NCBI RefSeq assembly: GCF_005491205.1
Contig: NZ_CP028035.1
Coordinates: forward strand, 1,364,001-1,428,000
DNA length: 64,000 nucleotides
Reading direction: 5' to 3'
Source of the DNA: Nissabacter sp. SGAir0207
GTDB lineage: Bacteria; Pseudomonadota; Gammaproteobacteria; Enterobacterales; Enterobacteriaceae
Shown here: positions 55,423 to 64,000 of the stretch, one piece after another
Numbering within the stretch: position 1 is the first letter of the stretch
Layout of the letters: every line of letters starts with the position of its first letter
Made by a program: the position numbers and the translations under genes
The notes under the pieces: model-generated
What the model was told of the DNA's origin: nothing
The model's database searches: none
Seen by the model: only the letters and a program-made list of their open reading frames with translations

Positions 55423-56699
55423 GCCACTATGCCGTGGTGGCCCCGCCGTTCTACAGCCACATGCAGGCGATGCAGGCGCTGGCCGGGGCGCTGATGGCGC
55501 GCGGCCACCGCATCACCTTTATCCAACAGGAAGATGCCAGCACGCTGATCAACGATCCGCGCATCGCCTTCTGCCCGGTCGGCCGCAACAGCCACCCGGC
55601 GGGCACGCTGGCGCGCACCCTGAAACTCACTGGCAACCCGGCTGGCTTCTCCCTGCTGCGGGTGATCCGCGATCTCTCTGACTCCACCGAGATGCTGTGC
55701 CGCGAGCTGCCCGGCGTGCTGGAGCGGCTGGGGGTGGATGGGCTGATTGTTGACCAGATGGAGGCGGCGGGCGGCGTGGTGGCCGAGGGGCTGGGGCTGC
55801 CGTTTGTCTCGGTGGCCTGCGCGCTGCCGGTCAACCGCGAGCCGGGCCTGCCGCTGCCGGTGATGCCTTTCAACTACGATCAAGACCCGCGCGCGCTGCG
55901 GCTCTACCAGAGCAGTAGCCAGGTCTATGACTGGCTGATGCGCGGGCAGGGCCGGGTAATCGCCCGCCACGCGCAACGCTTTGGGCTGGCCCCGCGTGAG
56001 GCGCTGCACCAGTGCCTGTCGCCGCTGGCGCAGATCAGCCAGACCATCCCGGCGCTTGATTTCCCGCGCCGCGAACTGCCAGCCTGTTTCCACGCCGTGG
56101 GGCCGCTGCGCCCGGCCAGCCGTGCTGTCGCGCCGCTCGCCCTGCCGATCGATCCCGCAAAGCCGCTGGTGTTTGCTTCCCTCGGCACCCTTCAGGGGCA
56201 CCGCTTCCGGCTGTTCCGCGCCATCGCCCGCGCCTGTCGCAGCCTGGACACCCAGCTGCTGGTGGCGCACTGCGGTGGGCTGAATGCCAGCCAGTCCAAC
56301 CGGCTGCTGGAGAGCGGTGCCACCTGCGTCACCGATTTTGCTGACCAGCCAGCGGCGCTGCGTCAGGCGCAGGCAGTGATCACCCACGGCGGGCTGAACA
56401 CGGTGATGGACGCCATCGCCAGCCAGACCCCGATCCTCGCCGTGCCCATCGCCTTTGACCAGCCGGGCGTGGCGGCGCGGGTGGCCTACAGCGGCATCGG
56501 CCGGCGGGCATCGCGCTTCAGCGGCCGCCGGGCGCTGGCCGATAATTTACAGGCGCTGCTGGAGAACGATCGCTACCGGCAGCGGCTGGCGGCGGTCAGC
56601 CCGCAGTTGCAGGCCGCCGGGGGCGCGGCGCGGGCGGCCGGGATTGTTGAGCGGGCGCTCGGCAGCCGCCGCCCGGTGGTGGCGGGGGAGGTGGCATGA
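55419..56699 (+). CDS. crtX: Zeaxanthin glucosyltransferase CrtX
   Basis: A 426-residue GT1 glycosyltransferase. N-terminal acceptor domain ([36 protein letters not shown]), C-terminal nucleotide-sugar domain with [20 protein letters not shown] and [10 protein letters not shown], corresponding to the UGT signature. It glucosylates the hydroxyls of zeaxanthin using UDP-glucose. ATGA overlaps couple it to idi and crtY. Confidence 0.94.
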   Translation: MSHYAVVAPPFYSHMQAMQALAGALMARGHRITFIQQEDASTLINDPRIAFCPVGRNSHPAGTLARTLKLTGNPAGFSLLRVIRDLSDSTEMLCRELPGVLERLGVDGLIVDQMEAAGGVVAEGLGLPFVSVACALPVNREPGLPLPVMPFNYDQDPRALRLYQSSSQVYDWLMRGQGRVIARHAQRFGLAPREALHQCLSPLAQISQTIPALDFPRRELPACFHAVGPLRPASRAVAPLALPIDPAKPLVFASLGTLQGHRFRLFRAIARACRSLDTQLLVAHCGGLNASQSNRLLESGATCVTDFADQPAALRQAQAVITHGGLNTVMDAIASQTPILAVPIAFDQPGVAARVAYSGIGRRASRFSGRRALADNLQALLENDRYRQRLAAVSPQLQAAGGAARAAGIVERALGSRRPVVAGEVA

Positions 56700-57862
56700 G
56701 CGCGCGCTGGGACGTGATTCTGGTGGGCGGCGGGCTGGCAAACGGCCTGATCGCCTGGCGGCTGCGCCAGCGCCAGCCCGGGCGGCGGGTGCTGCTGCTG
56801 GAGGCCGGGCCGCAGGCTGGCGGCACCCACACCTGGTCATTCCATCAGGATGACGTGACGCCCGAGCAGCACGCGTGGATCGCGCCGCTGGTGGCGCACC
56901 GCTGGCAGGGCTACGACGTGCGTTTCCCGCAACTGGCGCGCACCCTGCCGGGCGACTACCTGAGCATCAGCGATGAGCGCTTTGCCGCCGTGATGGCGGC
57001 GGAGCTGGGCGACACGCTGCGCACCCACGCGCCGGTGGCGCACCTCTCGCCGGATGGCGTAACGCTGGCGGACGGCGAGCACCTCGCGGCGGCGGCGGTG
57101 ATCGATGGGCGCGGCTACCAGCCCAGCCCGCATCTGGCGCTGGGGTTTCAGGCGTTCCTCGGCCAGACGTGGCGGCTGGCGCGCCCGCACGGGCTGGTGC
57201 GGCCAATCCTGATGGATGCCACCGTTGACCAGCTGGCGGGCTATCGCTTCGTCTACACCCTGCCGCTCTCCGCCGACACGCTGTTGATTGAGGATACCCA
57301 CTACATTGACCAGCCCGCGCTGGCGGCCGAGGCGGCGCGGCGACGCATCCGCGACTACGCCGCCGCACAGGGCTGGGCGCTGGAGGCACTGCTGCGCGAG
57401 GAGCAGGGCAGCCTGCCCATCACCCTCGCCGGTGACCCGGACGCCTTCTGGCAAGCCGCCGCTGGCCAGCCGTGCAGCGGGCTGCGCGCCGGGCTGTTCC
57501 ACGCCACCACCGGCTACTCCCTGCCGCAGGCGGTGGCGCTGGCCGATGCCATCAGCGAACAGCGCGATCTCAGCCATCCGGCGCTGTTTGCGCTGATCCG
57601 CCAGACCGCGGCGCGCCACTGGCGGCGGCAACGCTTTTTCCGCCTGCTCAACCGGATGCTGTTTCTGGCCGGGCGGCCGGAGCAGCGCTGGCAGGTGATG
57701 CAACGCTTTTATGGGCTGGGGGAGGGGCTGATCGCGCGCTTTTACGCCGGGCAGCTCACCCCGCTCGACATGGTACGGATCCTGACAGGCAAACCCCCGG
57801 TTCCGGTGGGTGAGGCGCTACAGGCCGTGCTCAAGCACAACCCTCGGCTGCGAGCCTTCTAA
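56696..57862 (+). CDS. crtY: Lycopene beta-cyclase CrtY
   Basis: A 388-residue flavoprotein cyclising lycopene to beta-carotene. N-terminal dinucleotide site (DVILVGGGLANGLIAWRL), AGGTHTWSFHQDD, ATVDQLAGYRFVYTLPL, LLIEDTHY and HATTGYSLPQAVALAD are typical of bacterial CrtY. ATGA overlap with crtX; 3 bases to crtI. Confidence 0.95.
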   Translation: MSARWDVILVGGGLANGLIAWRLRQRQPGRRVLLLEAGPQAGGTHTWSFHQDDVTPEQHAWIAPLVAHRWQGYDVRFPQLARTLPGDYLSISDERFAAVMAAELGDTLRTHAPVAHLSPDGVTLADGEHLAAAAVIDGRGYQPSPHLALGFQAFLGQTWRLARPHGLVRPILMDATVDQLAGYRFVYTLPLSADTLLIEDTHYIDQPALAAEAARRRIRDYAAAQGWALEALLREEQGSLPITLAGDPDAFWQAAAGQPCSGLRAGLFHATTGYSLPQAVALADAISEQRDLSHPALFALIRQTAARHWRRQRFFRLLNRMLFLAGRPEQRWQVMQRFYGLGEGLIARFYAGQLTPLDMVRILTGKPPVPVGEALQAVLKHNPRLRAF

Positions 57863-57865
57863 CGA

Positions 57866-59347
57866 ATGAAAAAAAATATTGTCATCGGCGCCGGCTTTGG
57901 CGGCCTGGCCCTCGCCATCCGCCTGCAGGCGGCGGGCCGGCCCACCCTGCTGCTGGAGCAGCGCGACAAACCGGGCGGCCGCGCCTACGTCTATCAGGAT
58001 CAGGGCTTCACCTTTGACGCAGGCCCAACGGTGATCACCGACCCGACCGCGATTGAGGAGCTGTTTACCCTCGCTGGCAAGCGGATGGCCGACTATGTGG
58101 ATCTGCTGCCGGTCACCCCCTTCTACCGGCTCTGCTGGGAGGATGGGCAGGTGCTGGACTACGACAACGATCAGGCGCGGCTGGAGCAGGCGATCCGCCG
58201 CTTCAACCCGCGTGACGTGGAGGGCTACCGCCGCTTCCTCGACTACTCGCGCGCGGTGTTCAAGGAGGGCTACCTGAAACTCGGCACCGTGCCCTTCCTC
58301 TCCTTCCGCGACATGCTGCGCGCCGGGCCACAGCTGGCGCGGCTACAGGCGTGGCGCAGCGTCTACAGTATGGTCTCCGGCTTTATTGAGAATGAGCACC
58401 TGCGGCAGGCGTTCTCCTTCCACTCGCTGCTGGTGGGCGGCAACCCGTTCGCCACCTCCTCCATCTACACGCTGATCCATGCGCTGGAGCGCGAGTGGGG
58501 CGTCTGGTTCGCCCGTGGTGGCACCGGCGCGCTGGTGCAGGGGCTGGTGCGGCTGTTTGAGGATCTGGGCGGCGAGCTGCTGCTCAACGCGCAGGTCAGC
58601 CAACTGGAGACGCAGGGCGCGCGCATCAGCGGCGTGGAGCTGACCGATGGCCGCCGCTTCGAGGCGGCGGCGGTGGCCTCCAACGCCGATGTGGTGAACA
58701 CCTATGACCGCCTGCTCAGCCGCCACCCGCACGGCGCGGCGCAGGGCCGGACGCTGAAGCGCAAACGCCTGAGCAACTCGCTGTTCGTGCTCTACTTTGG
58801 CCTGAATCACCACCACAGCCAGCTGGCGCACCACACCGTCTGCTTCGGCCCGCGCTACCGCGAGCTGATTGATGACATCTTCAACCGCAACGGGCTGGCG
58901 GAGGACTTCTCGCTCTACCTGCACGCCCCCTGCGTGACCGACCCGTCGCTGGCCCCGCCCGGCTGCGGCAGCCACTATGTGCTGGCCCCGGTGCCGCACT
59001 TGGGCACCGCCGACCTCGACTGGGCAGTGGAGGGGCCGCGCCTGCGCGACCGCATCTTCGACTATCTGGAAGCGCACTATATGCCCGGCCTGCGCAGCCA
59101 ACTGGTGACGCACCGCATCTTCACGCCGGTCGATTTCCGCGACCAGCTTGGCGCGCACCACGGCTCGGCCTTCTCCATTGAGCCGATTCTGACCCAGAGC
59201 GCGTGGTTCCGGCCGCACAACCGCGACAGCCGCTTCAAGAATCTCTATTTGGTCGGCGCGGGCACCCACCCCGGCGCCGGGGTGCCGGGGGTGATTGGCT
59301 CCGCCAAGGCCACCGCCGGACTGATGATGGAGGAGGTTGCCCCATGA
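57866..59347 (+). CDS. crtI: Phytoene desaturase CrtI
   Basis: A 493-residue FAD-dependent desaturase/isomerase converting phytoene to lycopene in four steps. N-terminal GAGFGGLALAIRLQAAG and PGGRAYVYQDQGFTFDAGPT; C-terminal LVGAGTHPGAGVPGVIGSAK is the bacterial-type desaturase signature. Membrane-associated. Starts 3 bases after crtY and overlaps crtB by ATGA. Confidence 0.97.
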   Translation: MKKNIVIGAGFGGLALAIRLQAAGRPTLLLEQRDKPGGRAYVYQDQGFTFDAGPTVITDPTAIEELFTLAGKRMADYVDLLPVTPFYRLCWEDGQVLDYDNDQARLEQAIRRFNPRDVEGYRRFLDYSRAVFKEGYLKLGTVPFLSFRDMLRAGPQLARLQAWRSVYSMVSGFIENEHLRQAFSFHSLLVGGNPFATSSIYTLIHALEREWGVWFARGGTGALVQGLVRLFEDLGGELLLNAQVSQLETQGARISGVELTDGRRFEAAAVASNADVVNTYDRLLSRHPHGAAQGRTLKRKRLSNSLFVLYFGLNHHHSQLAHHTVCFGPRYRELIDDIFNRNGLAEDFSLYLHAPCVTDPSLAPPGCGSHYVLAPVPHLGTADLDWAVEGPRLRDRIFDYLEAHYMPGLRSQLVTHRIFTPVDFRDQLGAHHGSAFSIEPILTQSAWFRPHNRDSRFKNLYLVGAGTHPGAGVPGVIGSAKATAGLMMEEVAP

Positions 59348-60270
59348 ACCAGCCACTGCTTGACCACGCCACCCAGACGATGGCCGCTGGCTCCAAGAGC
59401 TTTGATACCGCCGCCAAGCTGTTTGACGCCGAGACGCGGCGCAGCGCGCTGATGCTCTACACCTGGTGCCGCCACTGCGACGACGTGATTGACGGCCAGA
59501 CGCTGGGCTTTGCTGGCGCGGGCATCACCGACAGCGCCGACGAGCGGCTGGCGGCGCTGCGCGACCTGACGGAGCAGGCCTACCGTGGCGTGCCGATGAA
59601 AGACCCGGCCTTCGCCGCGTTTCAGGAGGTGGCGCTGGCGCACGCCATCCCGCGCCAGCAGGCGTTCGACCATCTGGAGGGTTTCGCGATGGACGTGCGC
59701 GACACCCACTACCGCAACTTCGGCGACACGCTGCGCTACTGCTACCACGTCGCGGGCGTGGTGGGGCTGATGATGGCGCGGGTGATGGGGGTGAATGACG
59801 AGAAGGTACTGGATCGCGCCTGCGATCTGGGGCTGGCGTTCCAGCTCACCAACATCGCGCGTGACATTGTGGAGGATGCGGAGATTGGCCGCTGCTACCT
59901 GCCCGAGGATTGGCTGGCGGCGGCCGGGCTGGCCGGGCGCAACCTGGCCGATCCGGCGCACCGTGAGGCGCTGGCGCGGCTGGCGACGCGGCTGGTGGAG
60001 GAGGCGGAGCCATACTACGCCTCCGCCCGCGCCGGGCTGGCCGGGCTGCCGCTGCGCTCGGCCTGGGCGATCGCCACCGCGCGCGGCGTCTACCGGGAGA
60101 TTGGCGTCAAGGTGCGCCGCGCCGGGCCACACGCGTGGGATCGTCGGCAGGGCACCAGCAAGCCGGAAAAATTGCTGCTGCTGATGGCCGGTGCCGGGCA
60201 GGCGCTCACTTCTCGGGTGGCGCGCTCTGCCGCGCCGCGTCCCGCCGGGCTCTGGCAGCGCCCGCGTTAG
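59344..60270 (+). CDS. crtB: Phytoene synthase CrtB
   Basis: A 308-residue head-to-head prenyltransferase joining two GGPP. Asp-rich motifs HCDDVIDG (~residue 45) and NIARDIVEDAEIGRCYLP (~170) bind the diphosphates. ATG at 59344 overlaps the crtI stop. Its last 65 bases overlap the convergent crtZ coding sequence. Last gene of the plus-strand operon. Confidence 0.96.
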   Translation: MNQPLLDHATQTMAAGSKSFDTAAKLFDAETRRSALMLYTWCRHCDDVIDGQTLGFAGAGITDSADERLAALRDLTEQAYRGVPMKDPAFAAFQEVALAHAIPRQQAFDHLEGFAMDVRDTHYRNFGDTLRYCYHVAGVVGLMMARVMGVNDEKVLDRACDLGLAFQLTNIARDIVEDAEIGRCYLPEDWLAAAGLAGRNLADPAHREALARLATRLVEEAEPYYASARAGLAGLPLRSAWAIATARGVYREIGVKVRRAGPHAWDRRQGTSKPEKLLLLMAGAGQALTSRVARSAAPRPAGLWQRPR

Positions 60271-60742
60271 CCGGGCGGCCATGCTGGCGGCGCAACTCGG
60301 CCTGTAGCTTCTCCACCGGCGGCGCGTAGAGAAAACCAAATGACACGCCGCCCTCTTTGCCGCGCACCACGTGGTGCAGGCGGTGTGCCAGATAGAGGCG
60401 CTTCAGGTAACCGCGGCGCGGCACATAGCGGAACGGCCAGCGCCGGTGCACCAGCCCGTCATGGACGATGAAGTAGAGCAGGCCGTAGAGCGTCATGCCC
60501 GCGCCAATCCACTGCAACGGCCAGACGCCAGCGGTGCCCACCGCGATCAGCACAATCGCCAGCACAGCGAACAGCACCGCGTAGAGATCGTTCAGCTCAA
60601 ACCAACTATGGCGCGGCGTGTGGTGCGACAGGTGCCACCCCCAGCCCCAGCCGTGCATGATGTATTTGTGCGAAAAGGTCGCCACACCCTCCATGATCAC
60701 CACGGTCAGCAGCACTATCAGGGTATTCCAGAGCACAAGCAT
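60206..60742 (-). CDS. crtZ: Beta-carotene hydroxylase CrtZ
   Basis: A 178-residue diiron membrane hydroxylase turning beta-carotene into zeaxanthin. Histidine motifs HKYIMH, HLSHH, HDGLVH and HRLHHVV are complete, with membrane spans between them. A long charged C-terminal tail (RARRDAARQSAPPEK) is encoded within the crtB overlap. AGGAGAAATT precedes ATG 60742. It has its own promoter, converging on crtB. Confidence 0.95.
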   Translation of the reverse strand: MLVLWNTLIVLLTVVIMEGVATFSHKYIMHGWGWGWHLSHHTPRHSWFELNDLYAVLFAVLAIVLIAVGTAGVWPLQWIGAGMTLYGLLYFIVHDGLVHRRWPFRYVPRRGYLKRLYLAHRLHHVVRGKEGGVSFGFLYAPPVEKLQAELRRQHGRPANAGAARARRDAARQSAPPEK

Positions 60743-60923
60743 AATTTCTCCTGGTCGCCCACGCGGGCGTTGGCCATCACTGGCCGGTTCCTTCACCTGA
60801 TGCCGCCCATGCCGGGGGCGGCGTCAGGGCCAACTATCAAGGTAGTCGATAACCGGCCACTCCCGCCAGCGCGTGTCCCTTGCTCGTGCATCTTTCTACG
60901 GTGCCTGTCGCGTCGGCAGAGGG

Positions 60924-61460
60924 CTACTTCACCGGCGGGAAGTCAACCACCGTGTCATTGACGCGGTTGACCATATTGGTGAACAGGATGGCGCTGACCG
61001 CGCCGAGCGTCTCGACCACCTGCTGGTCGCTGAAGCCAGCGGCGCGCAGCGCCTCCACGCGGGCGGCGGGCAGGGTGCCGCGCGTGGAGACCACGTACTG
61101 CACAAACTGCACCAGCGCGTCGAGGCGGGCATCCTCGTCATAGCGGGCCTCGCGCAGCTTCAGGGTCTGCGCCTCGCTAAAGCCCGCTTTTTTCGCCGCC
61201 AGGGTGTGCGCCGCCAGACAGTAGTCACAGCCGCTCTCCTCGCTGACCGCCAGATTGATCGCCTCCAGCTCGCGGGCGCTCAGGCTGCCCTTGTGCAGGC
61301 TGGCGTTGAGTTGCAGCATCTGCCCGAGCAGCGCTGGCGCATTGCTGCCGATGGTCAGGTAGGCGTTGGGCACCTTGCCCATGCTTTTCTGAAGCGTGCC
61401 AAACAGGTCGGCGGTTTGGCCGGTGGCGTCGCTGGCGGTCAGGGTGTGTAAACGGCTCAT
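60924..61460 (-). CDS. AhpD-like carboxymuconolactone decarboxylase family protein
   Basis: A 178-residue helical protein with the CxxCxxxH redox motif (GCDYCLAAHTLAAKKAGFS) of AhpD-type alkylhydroperoxidases. MGKVPNAYLTIGSN and YVVSTRGTLPAARVEALRAAGFSD match the family. Probably reduces peroxides using a thiol partner not encoded here. AAGGAG precedes ATG 61460. Confidence 0.9.
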   Translation of the reverse strand: MSRLHTLTASDATGQTADLFGTLQKSMGKVPNAYLTIGSNAPALLGQMLQLNASLHKGSLSARELEAINLAVSEESGCDYCLAAHTLAAKKAGFSEAQTLKLREARYDEDARLDALVQFVQYVVSTRGTLPAARVEALRAAGFSDQQVVETLGAVSAILFTNMVNRVNDTVVDFPPVK

Positions 61461-61595
61461 GGTGAACTCCTTATTCATCTGGGGGGCAGGTCGGCACGGC
61501 CTGATGCCGTGCCCGTTGAAACCAGAATAGGGCAAATCGACGTGGCGGAAATGACGTACATGGGCAGGTTTCAGGACAATCGGTTAACGGCACGA

Positions 61596-61611
61596 TGCCC
61601 CCGCAGGGGCA
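61596..61611 (-). terminator. Hairpin after the citrate transporter
   Basis: TGCCCC-CGCA-GGGGCA, 6-bp stem shortly after the stop; no T-tract. Confidence 0.35.
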
Positions 61612-61618
61612 CCGGGGG

Positions 61619-62932
61619 TTAGCCGTGGTAGAGCGGGAAGGCACCGAAGATCACCCCGCCCGCCAGCAGGGCGAAGCTGACCAGAATCCCCCACTTGATG
61701 GCGAAGCGCTGGTGGTCGCCAATGTCCACTTTCGCCAGCCCCACCAGCAGGTAGACCGACGGCACCAGCGGGCTGAGCAGGTGGAACGGCTGGCCGATGA
61801 TGGAGGCGCGGGCAATCTCCGCCGTCGAGATGCCATAGCCCGCAGCGGTCTGCGCAATCACCGGCAGGATGCCGAAGTAGAAGGCGTCATTGGACATAAA
61901 AAAGGTAAAGGGCAGGCTGACGATGGCGGTAAACAGCGCCAGATAGGGGCCGAAGCTGTGCGGGATCACCGCCAGCAGGCTCTTGGCCATCGCGTCCACC
62001 ATGCCAGTGCCGGAGAGGATGCCGGTAAAGATGCCAGCGGCGAAGATCAGCGAGGTCACCGCCAGCACGTTGCCCGCGTGCTCGCTGATGCGCGCCTTCT
62101 GCTGCTCCAGCGTCGGGTAGTTCAGCATCACCGCGATGGCGAAGGCCAGCATAAACAGGATCTGGATCGGCATCACGCCCAGCACCAGCAGCACCAGCAG
62201 CGCGGTGGTCAGGATGAAGTTGGGCCAGAACATCTTTGGCCGACGGTTGGCCTCGCACTCCTGCGCATCACCAAAGCCGAGGCTGATGTCATTGAGGTGG
62301 GCGCTGTCCATCTCCATCACCCCCAGCCGGCGGCGCTCCCGCACGCCGAACAGTACCGCCATTGCCACCAGTGTGGCGCAGGCGAACAGCATCGCCGGGA
62401 TCATCGGGATAAAGATATCCAGCGCGTCAATGTTCAGCGCGGCGGCGGCGCGGGCGGTCGGCCCGCCCCAGGGCGAGAGGTTCATGATGCCGCTCGCCAA
62501 GTTGACCAGACAGGTCATCGCCAGGATGTTCATCCCCAGCTTGCGGTAGAGCGGCAGGAAGGCCGCCACGGCGATCATGTAGGTGGTGGAGCTGTCGCCA
62601 TCCAGCGAGACCAGCAGCGTCAGCACCGCCGTTCCCACCAGCACCTTCAGCGGATCGCCCCGCACCACCTTCAGGATGGCGCGCACCAGCGGGTCAAACA
62701 GCCCGGCGTCAATCATCAGGCCAAAGTAGAGGATCGAGAAGGTGAGCATCACCCCGGTCGGGGCCAGCGCCTTGATGCCACTCAGCATCATGTCGCCCAG
62801 CCCGTGGTAGTAGCCGCCGATCACCGCAAACAGCGTCGGCACGATGATCAGGGCGATCAGCGCGGACATGCGCTTGGTCATGATCAGGTACATGAAACAG
62901 GTCACCATGGAAAAGCCCAGCACGGTCAGCAC
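61619..62932 (-). CDS. CitMHS-family citrate:cation symporter
   Basis: A 437-residue permease with about 12 spans: LTVLGFSMVTCFMYLIMTKR at the N-terminus, LDGDSSTTYMIAVAAFLPLY, NLSPWGGPTARAAAAL, and a C-terminal MSNDAFYFGILPVI with GQPFHLLSPLVPS, as in B. subtilis CitM/CitH. It likely takes up citrate complexed to Mg2+ or Ca2+. GTG at 62932 follows AAGGAG and gives the family's usual N-terminus; an ATG 48 bases upstream lacks a site. Downstream of a same-strand LysR gene. Confidence 0.9.
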   Translation of the reverse strand: MLTVLGFSMVTCFMYLIMTKRMSALIALIIVPTLFAVIGGYYHGLGDMMLSGIKALAPTGVMLTFSILYFGLMIDAGLFDPLVRAILKVVRGDPLKVLVGTAVLTLLVSLDGDSSTTYMIAVAAFLPLYRKLGMNILAMTCLVNLASGIMNLSPWGGPTARAAAALNIDALDIFIPMIPAMLFACATLVAMAVLFGVRERRRLGVMEMDSAHLNDISLGFGDAQECEANRRPKMFWPNFILTTALLVLLVLGVMPIQILFMLAFAIAVMLNYPTLEQQKARISEHAGNVLAVTSLIFAAGIFTGILSGTGMVDAMAKSLLAVIPHSFGPYLALFTAIVSLPFTFFMSNDAFYFGILPVIAQTAAGYGISTAEIARASIIGQPFHLLSPLVPSVYLLVGLAKVDIGDHQRFAIKWGILVSFALLAGGVIFGAFPLYHG

Positions 62933-63164
62933 ATGACGCTCCTTATAATCAACAGGAATGAAAAAATGAGAACTGCACATGCCCCGCCACGCGGGGACTC
63001 TCCCTGAAAAGCATGATTATTGTGTTGATCTGACTGGCTAATCTGCCGCCGGTTTTTTTCTATACAACCTAGCAACATTTTTTAACATTTAGTTCATGCC
63101 GCAGAAGAATGGTGATCGGCGTCATGATTTATCCCTATCAATAGACGATTTTGTGATAGCGATA

Positions 63165-64000
63165 TCATTGTGACAACGGCGGCAGGGGCGCGCGCAGCGC
63201 CTCTACCACCAGTGAAAAGGCGGGTGAGGGCTGGCGGCGGCTGGGGTAGTAGAGGTAGTAACCGGGGAAGGGGCGGCACCACGCCTCCAGTACCGACACC
63301 AGCCGTCCCTCTTTCAGGTGCGCGCCAAACTCCTCCTCCGGCAGGTAAGCGATGCCCAGCCCGGCCAGCGCCGCCTCGACAATGTGGCTCGAGGTGTTGA
63401 AGGTGAGCTGGCCATTGACCCGCACGTTGAGCGGCCCGCGCTCGCCATCAAACTCCCAGGTGAACAGGCCGCCGCCGCTGACCATGCGCTGGTTGATGCA
63501 ACTGTGGGCCGTGAGGTCACGCGGCGTGGCGGGGGCCGGGTGGCGGGCAAAGTAGGCGGGCGCGGCCGCCACCGCCATGCGCAGCGGCGGGCCAATCGGC
63601 ACCGCAATCATGTCCTTGTCGATGGTGTCGCCCAGCCGCACCCCGGCGTCAAAGCGATCCGCCACAATGTCACGGAAGCCATAGTTCACGTCGAACTCAA
63701 CGTGGATGTCAGGGTAGGCGTGCAGCAGCGGCGTCAGCTTCGGCAGCAGCGTATTGCGCAGCACGTGGGAGCCACAGGTGATGCGCACCGTGCCCGCGGG
63801 TGTGTCACGCAGCGCGGCCAGCAGTTCCAGCTCCGCCTCAATCTCATCAAAGCGCTGGCCGAGGGCCTGCAACAGCCGCTCCCCGGCGACGGTCGGCGAG
63901 ACGCTGCGGGTGGTGCGCGTCAGCAGGCGGATCTGCAACCGCTGCTCCAGCCCACGGATCGCCTGGCTCAGGGCCGGTTGCGTCACGCCGAGCAGGGCAG
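63165..64000 (-). CDS. LysR-family regulator, N-terminus cut by window end
   Basis: At least 278 residues are present. Reading continues past 63986 through ALLGVTQPALSQAIRGLEQR to the window end, so the first ~25 residues of the HTH are missing. The effector domain starts around VRITCGSHVLRNTLLPKL and ends PLPPLSQ. This subgroup (RLGDTIDKDMIAVPIG) resembles CrgA/DmlR-like regulators. The gene is followed by the citrate transporter on the same strand. Confidence 0.9.
   Translation of the reverse strand, partial: ALLGVTQPALSQAIRGLEQRLQIRLLTRTTRSVSPTVAGERLLQALGQRFDEIEAELELLAALRDTPAGTVRITCGSHVLRNTLLPKLTPLLHAYPDIHVEFDVNYGFRDIVADRFDAGVRLGDTIDKDMIAVPIGPPLRMAVAAAPAYFARHPAPATPRDLTAHSCINQRMVSGGGLFTWEFDGERGPLNVRVNGQLTFNTSSHIVEAALAGLGIAYLPEEEFGAHLKEGRLVSVLEAWCRPFPGYYLYYPSRRQPSPAFSLVVEALRAPLPPLSQ

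Noticed and set aside
1..64000. CRISPR arrays, tRNA, rRNA and insertion sequences
   Set aside because: No regularly spaced repeats, cloverleaf-type sequences, ribosomal RNA motifs or transposase genes were seen on reading.

Overview
The window looks like chromosomal DNA of a GC-rich, yellow-pigmented member of the Enterobacterales (Erwiniaceae/Enterobacteriaceae/Yersiniaceae type). Evidence: close relatives of enterobacterial RcsA, OpgD (with a Tat signal), YtfJ, YdeP, UmuD, YjiN and a CspA-family gene with an enterobacterial cold-shock leader, plus a complete crtE-idi-crtX-crtY-crtI-crtB / crtZ cluster of the Pantoea/Erwinia type. I do not assign a species. No rRNA, tRNA, CRISPR array or recognisable insertion sequence was seen.

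Layout. 0-2.3 kb: prophage-remnant-like edge with an early-region-type protein, a short XRE repressor, four related 17-bp operators, a hairpin-rich leader and a lone lambda-type holin. 2.3-9.4 kb: DUF2076 protein, small membrane protein, PphA-like phosphatase, AI-2E-type permease, cold-shock gene with leader, a candidate minus-strand small RNA, and rcsA with a long AT-rich upstream region. 9.4-23.1 kb: GNAT; a carbohydrate cluster (GH88 unsaturated glucuronyl hydrolase, LacY-type symporter, DUF2264 protein, divergent AraC regulator); flavin reductase; opgD; gldA-like dehydrogenase; yjiN; TraF-like outer-membrane protein. 23.4-38.0 kb: two full tripartite efflux operons on the minus strand, EmrAB plus an OprM/NodT channel and MdtABC plus an OprM/NodT channel, separated by a 1.2-kb cluster of hairpin-rich repeats. 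38.2-53.2 kb: PAP2 phosphatase, CorA, GAF-EAL c-di-GMP protein, GNAT, SOS-controlled umuD without umuC, ydeP, DUF1615 lipoprotein, quinone oxidoreductase, several regulators with paired genes (Lrp/DUF2000, MerR/DUF2938, LysR/alcohol dehydrogenase), ytfJ. 53.3-60.8 kb: carotenoid cluster, predicted to make zeaxanthin and its glucosides. 60.9-64 kb: AhpD-like protein, CitMHS transporter and its LysR neighbour, cut by the window end.

How genes work together. The crt genes form a tightly coupled operon (four ATGA overlaps or near-contacts) taking isoprenoid precursors through GGPP, phytoene, lycopene and beta-carotene; crtZ converges from the other strand. GH88, the symporter and DUF2264 look like import and breakdown of a uronic-acid-containing glycan under AraC control. 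Each efflux operon carries its own inner-membrane pump, adaptor and outer-membrane channel.

Most unusual: three copies of a structured repeat at 27.9-29.0 kb. The two longest are inverted and differ by base changes that preserve pairing in a long-range stem and in an internal hairpin. Other candidates are the minus-strand small RNA near 7.0-7.1 kb, the repressor/operator module at the left edge, the cluster of DnaA-like boxes at 48.4 kb and the orphan SOS-regulated umuD.
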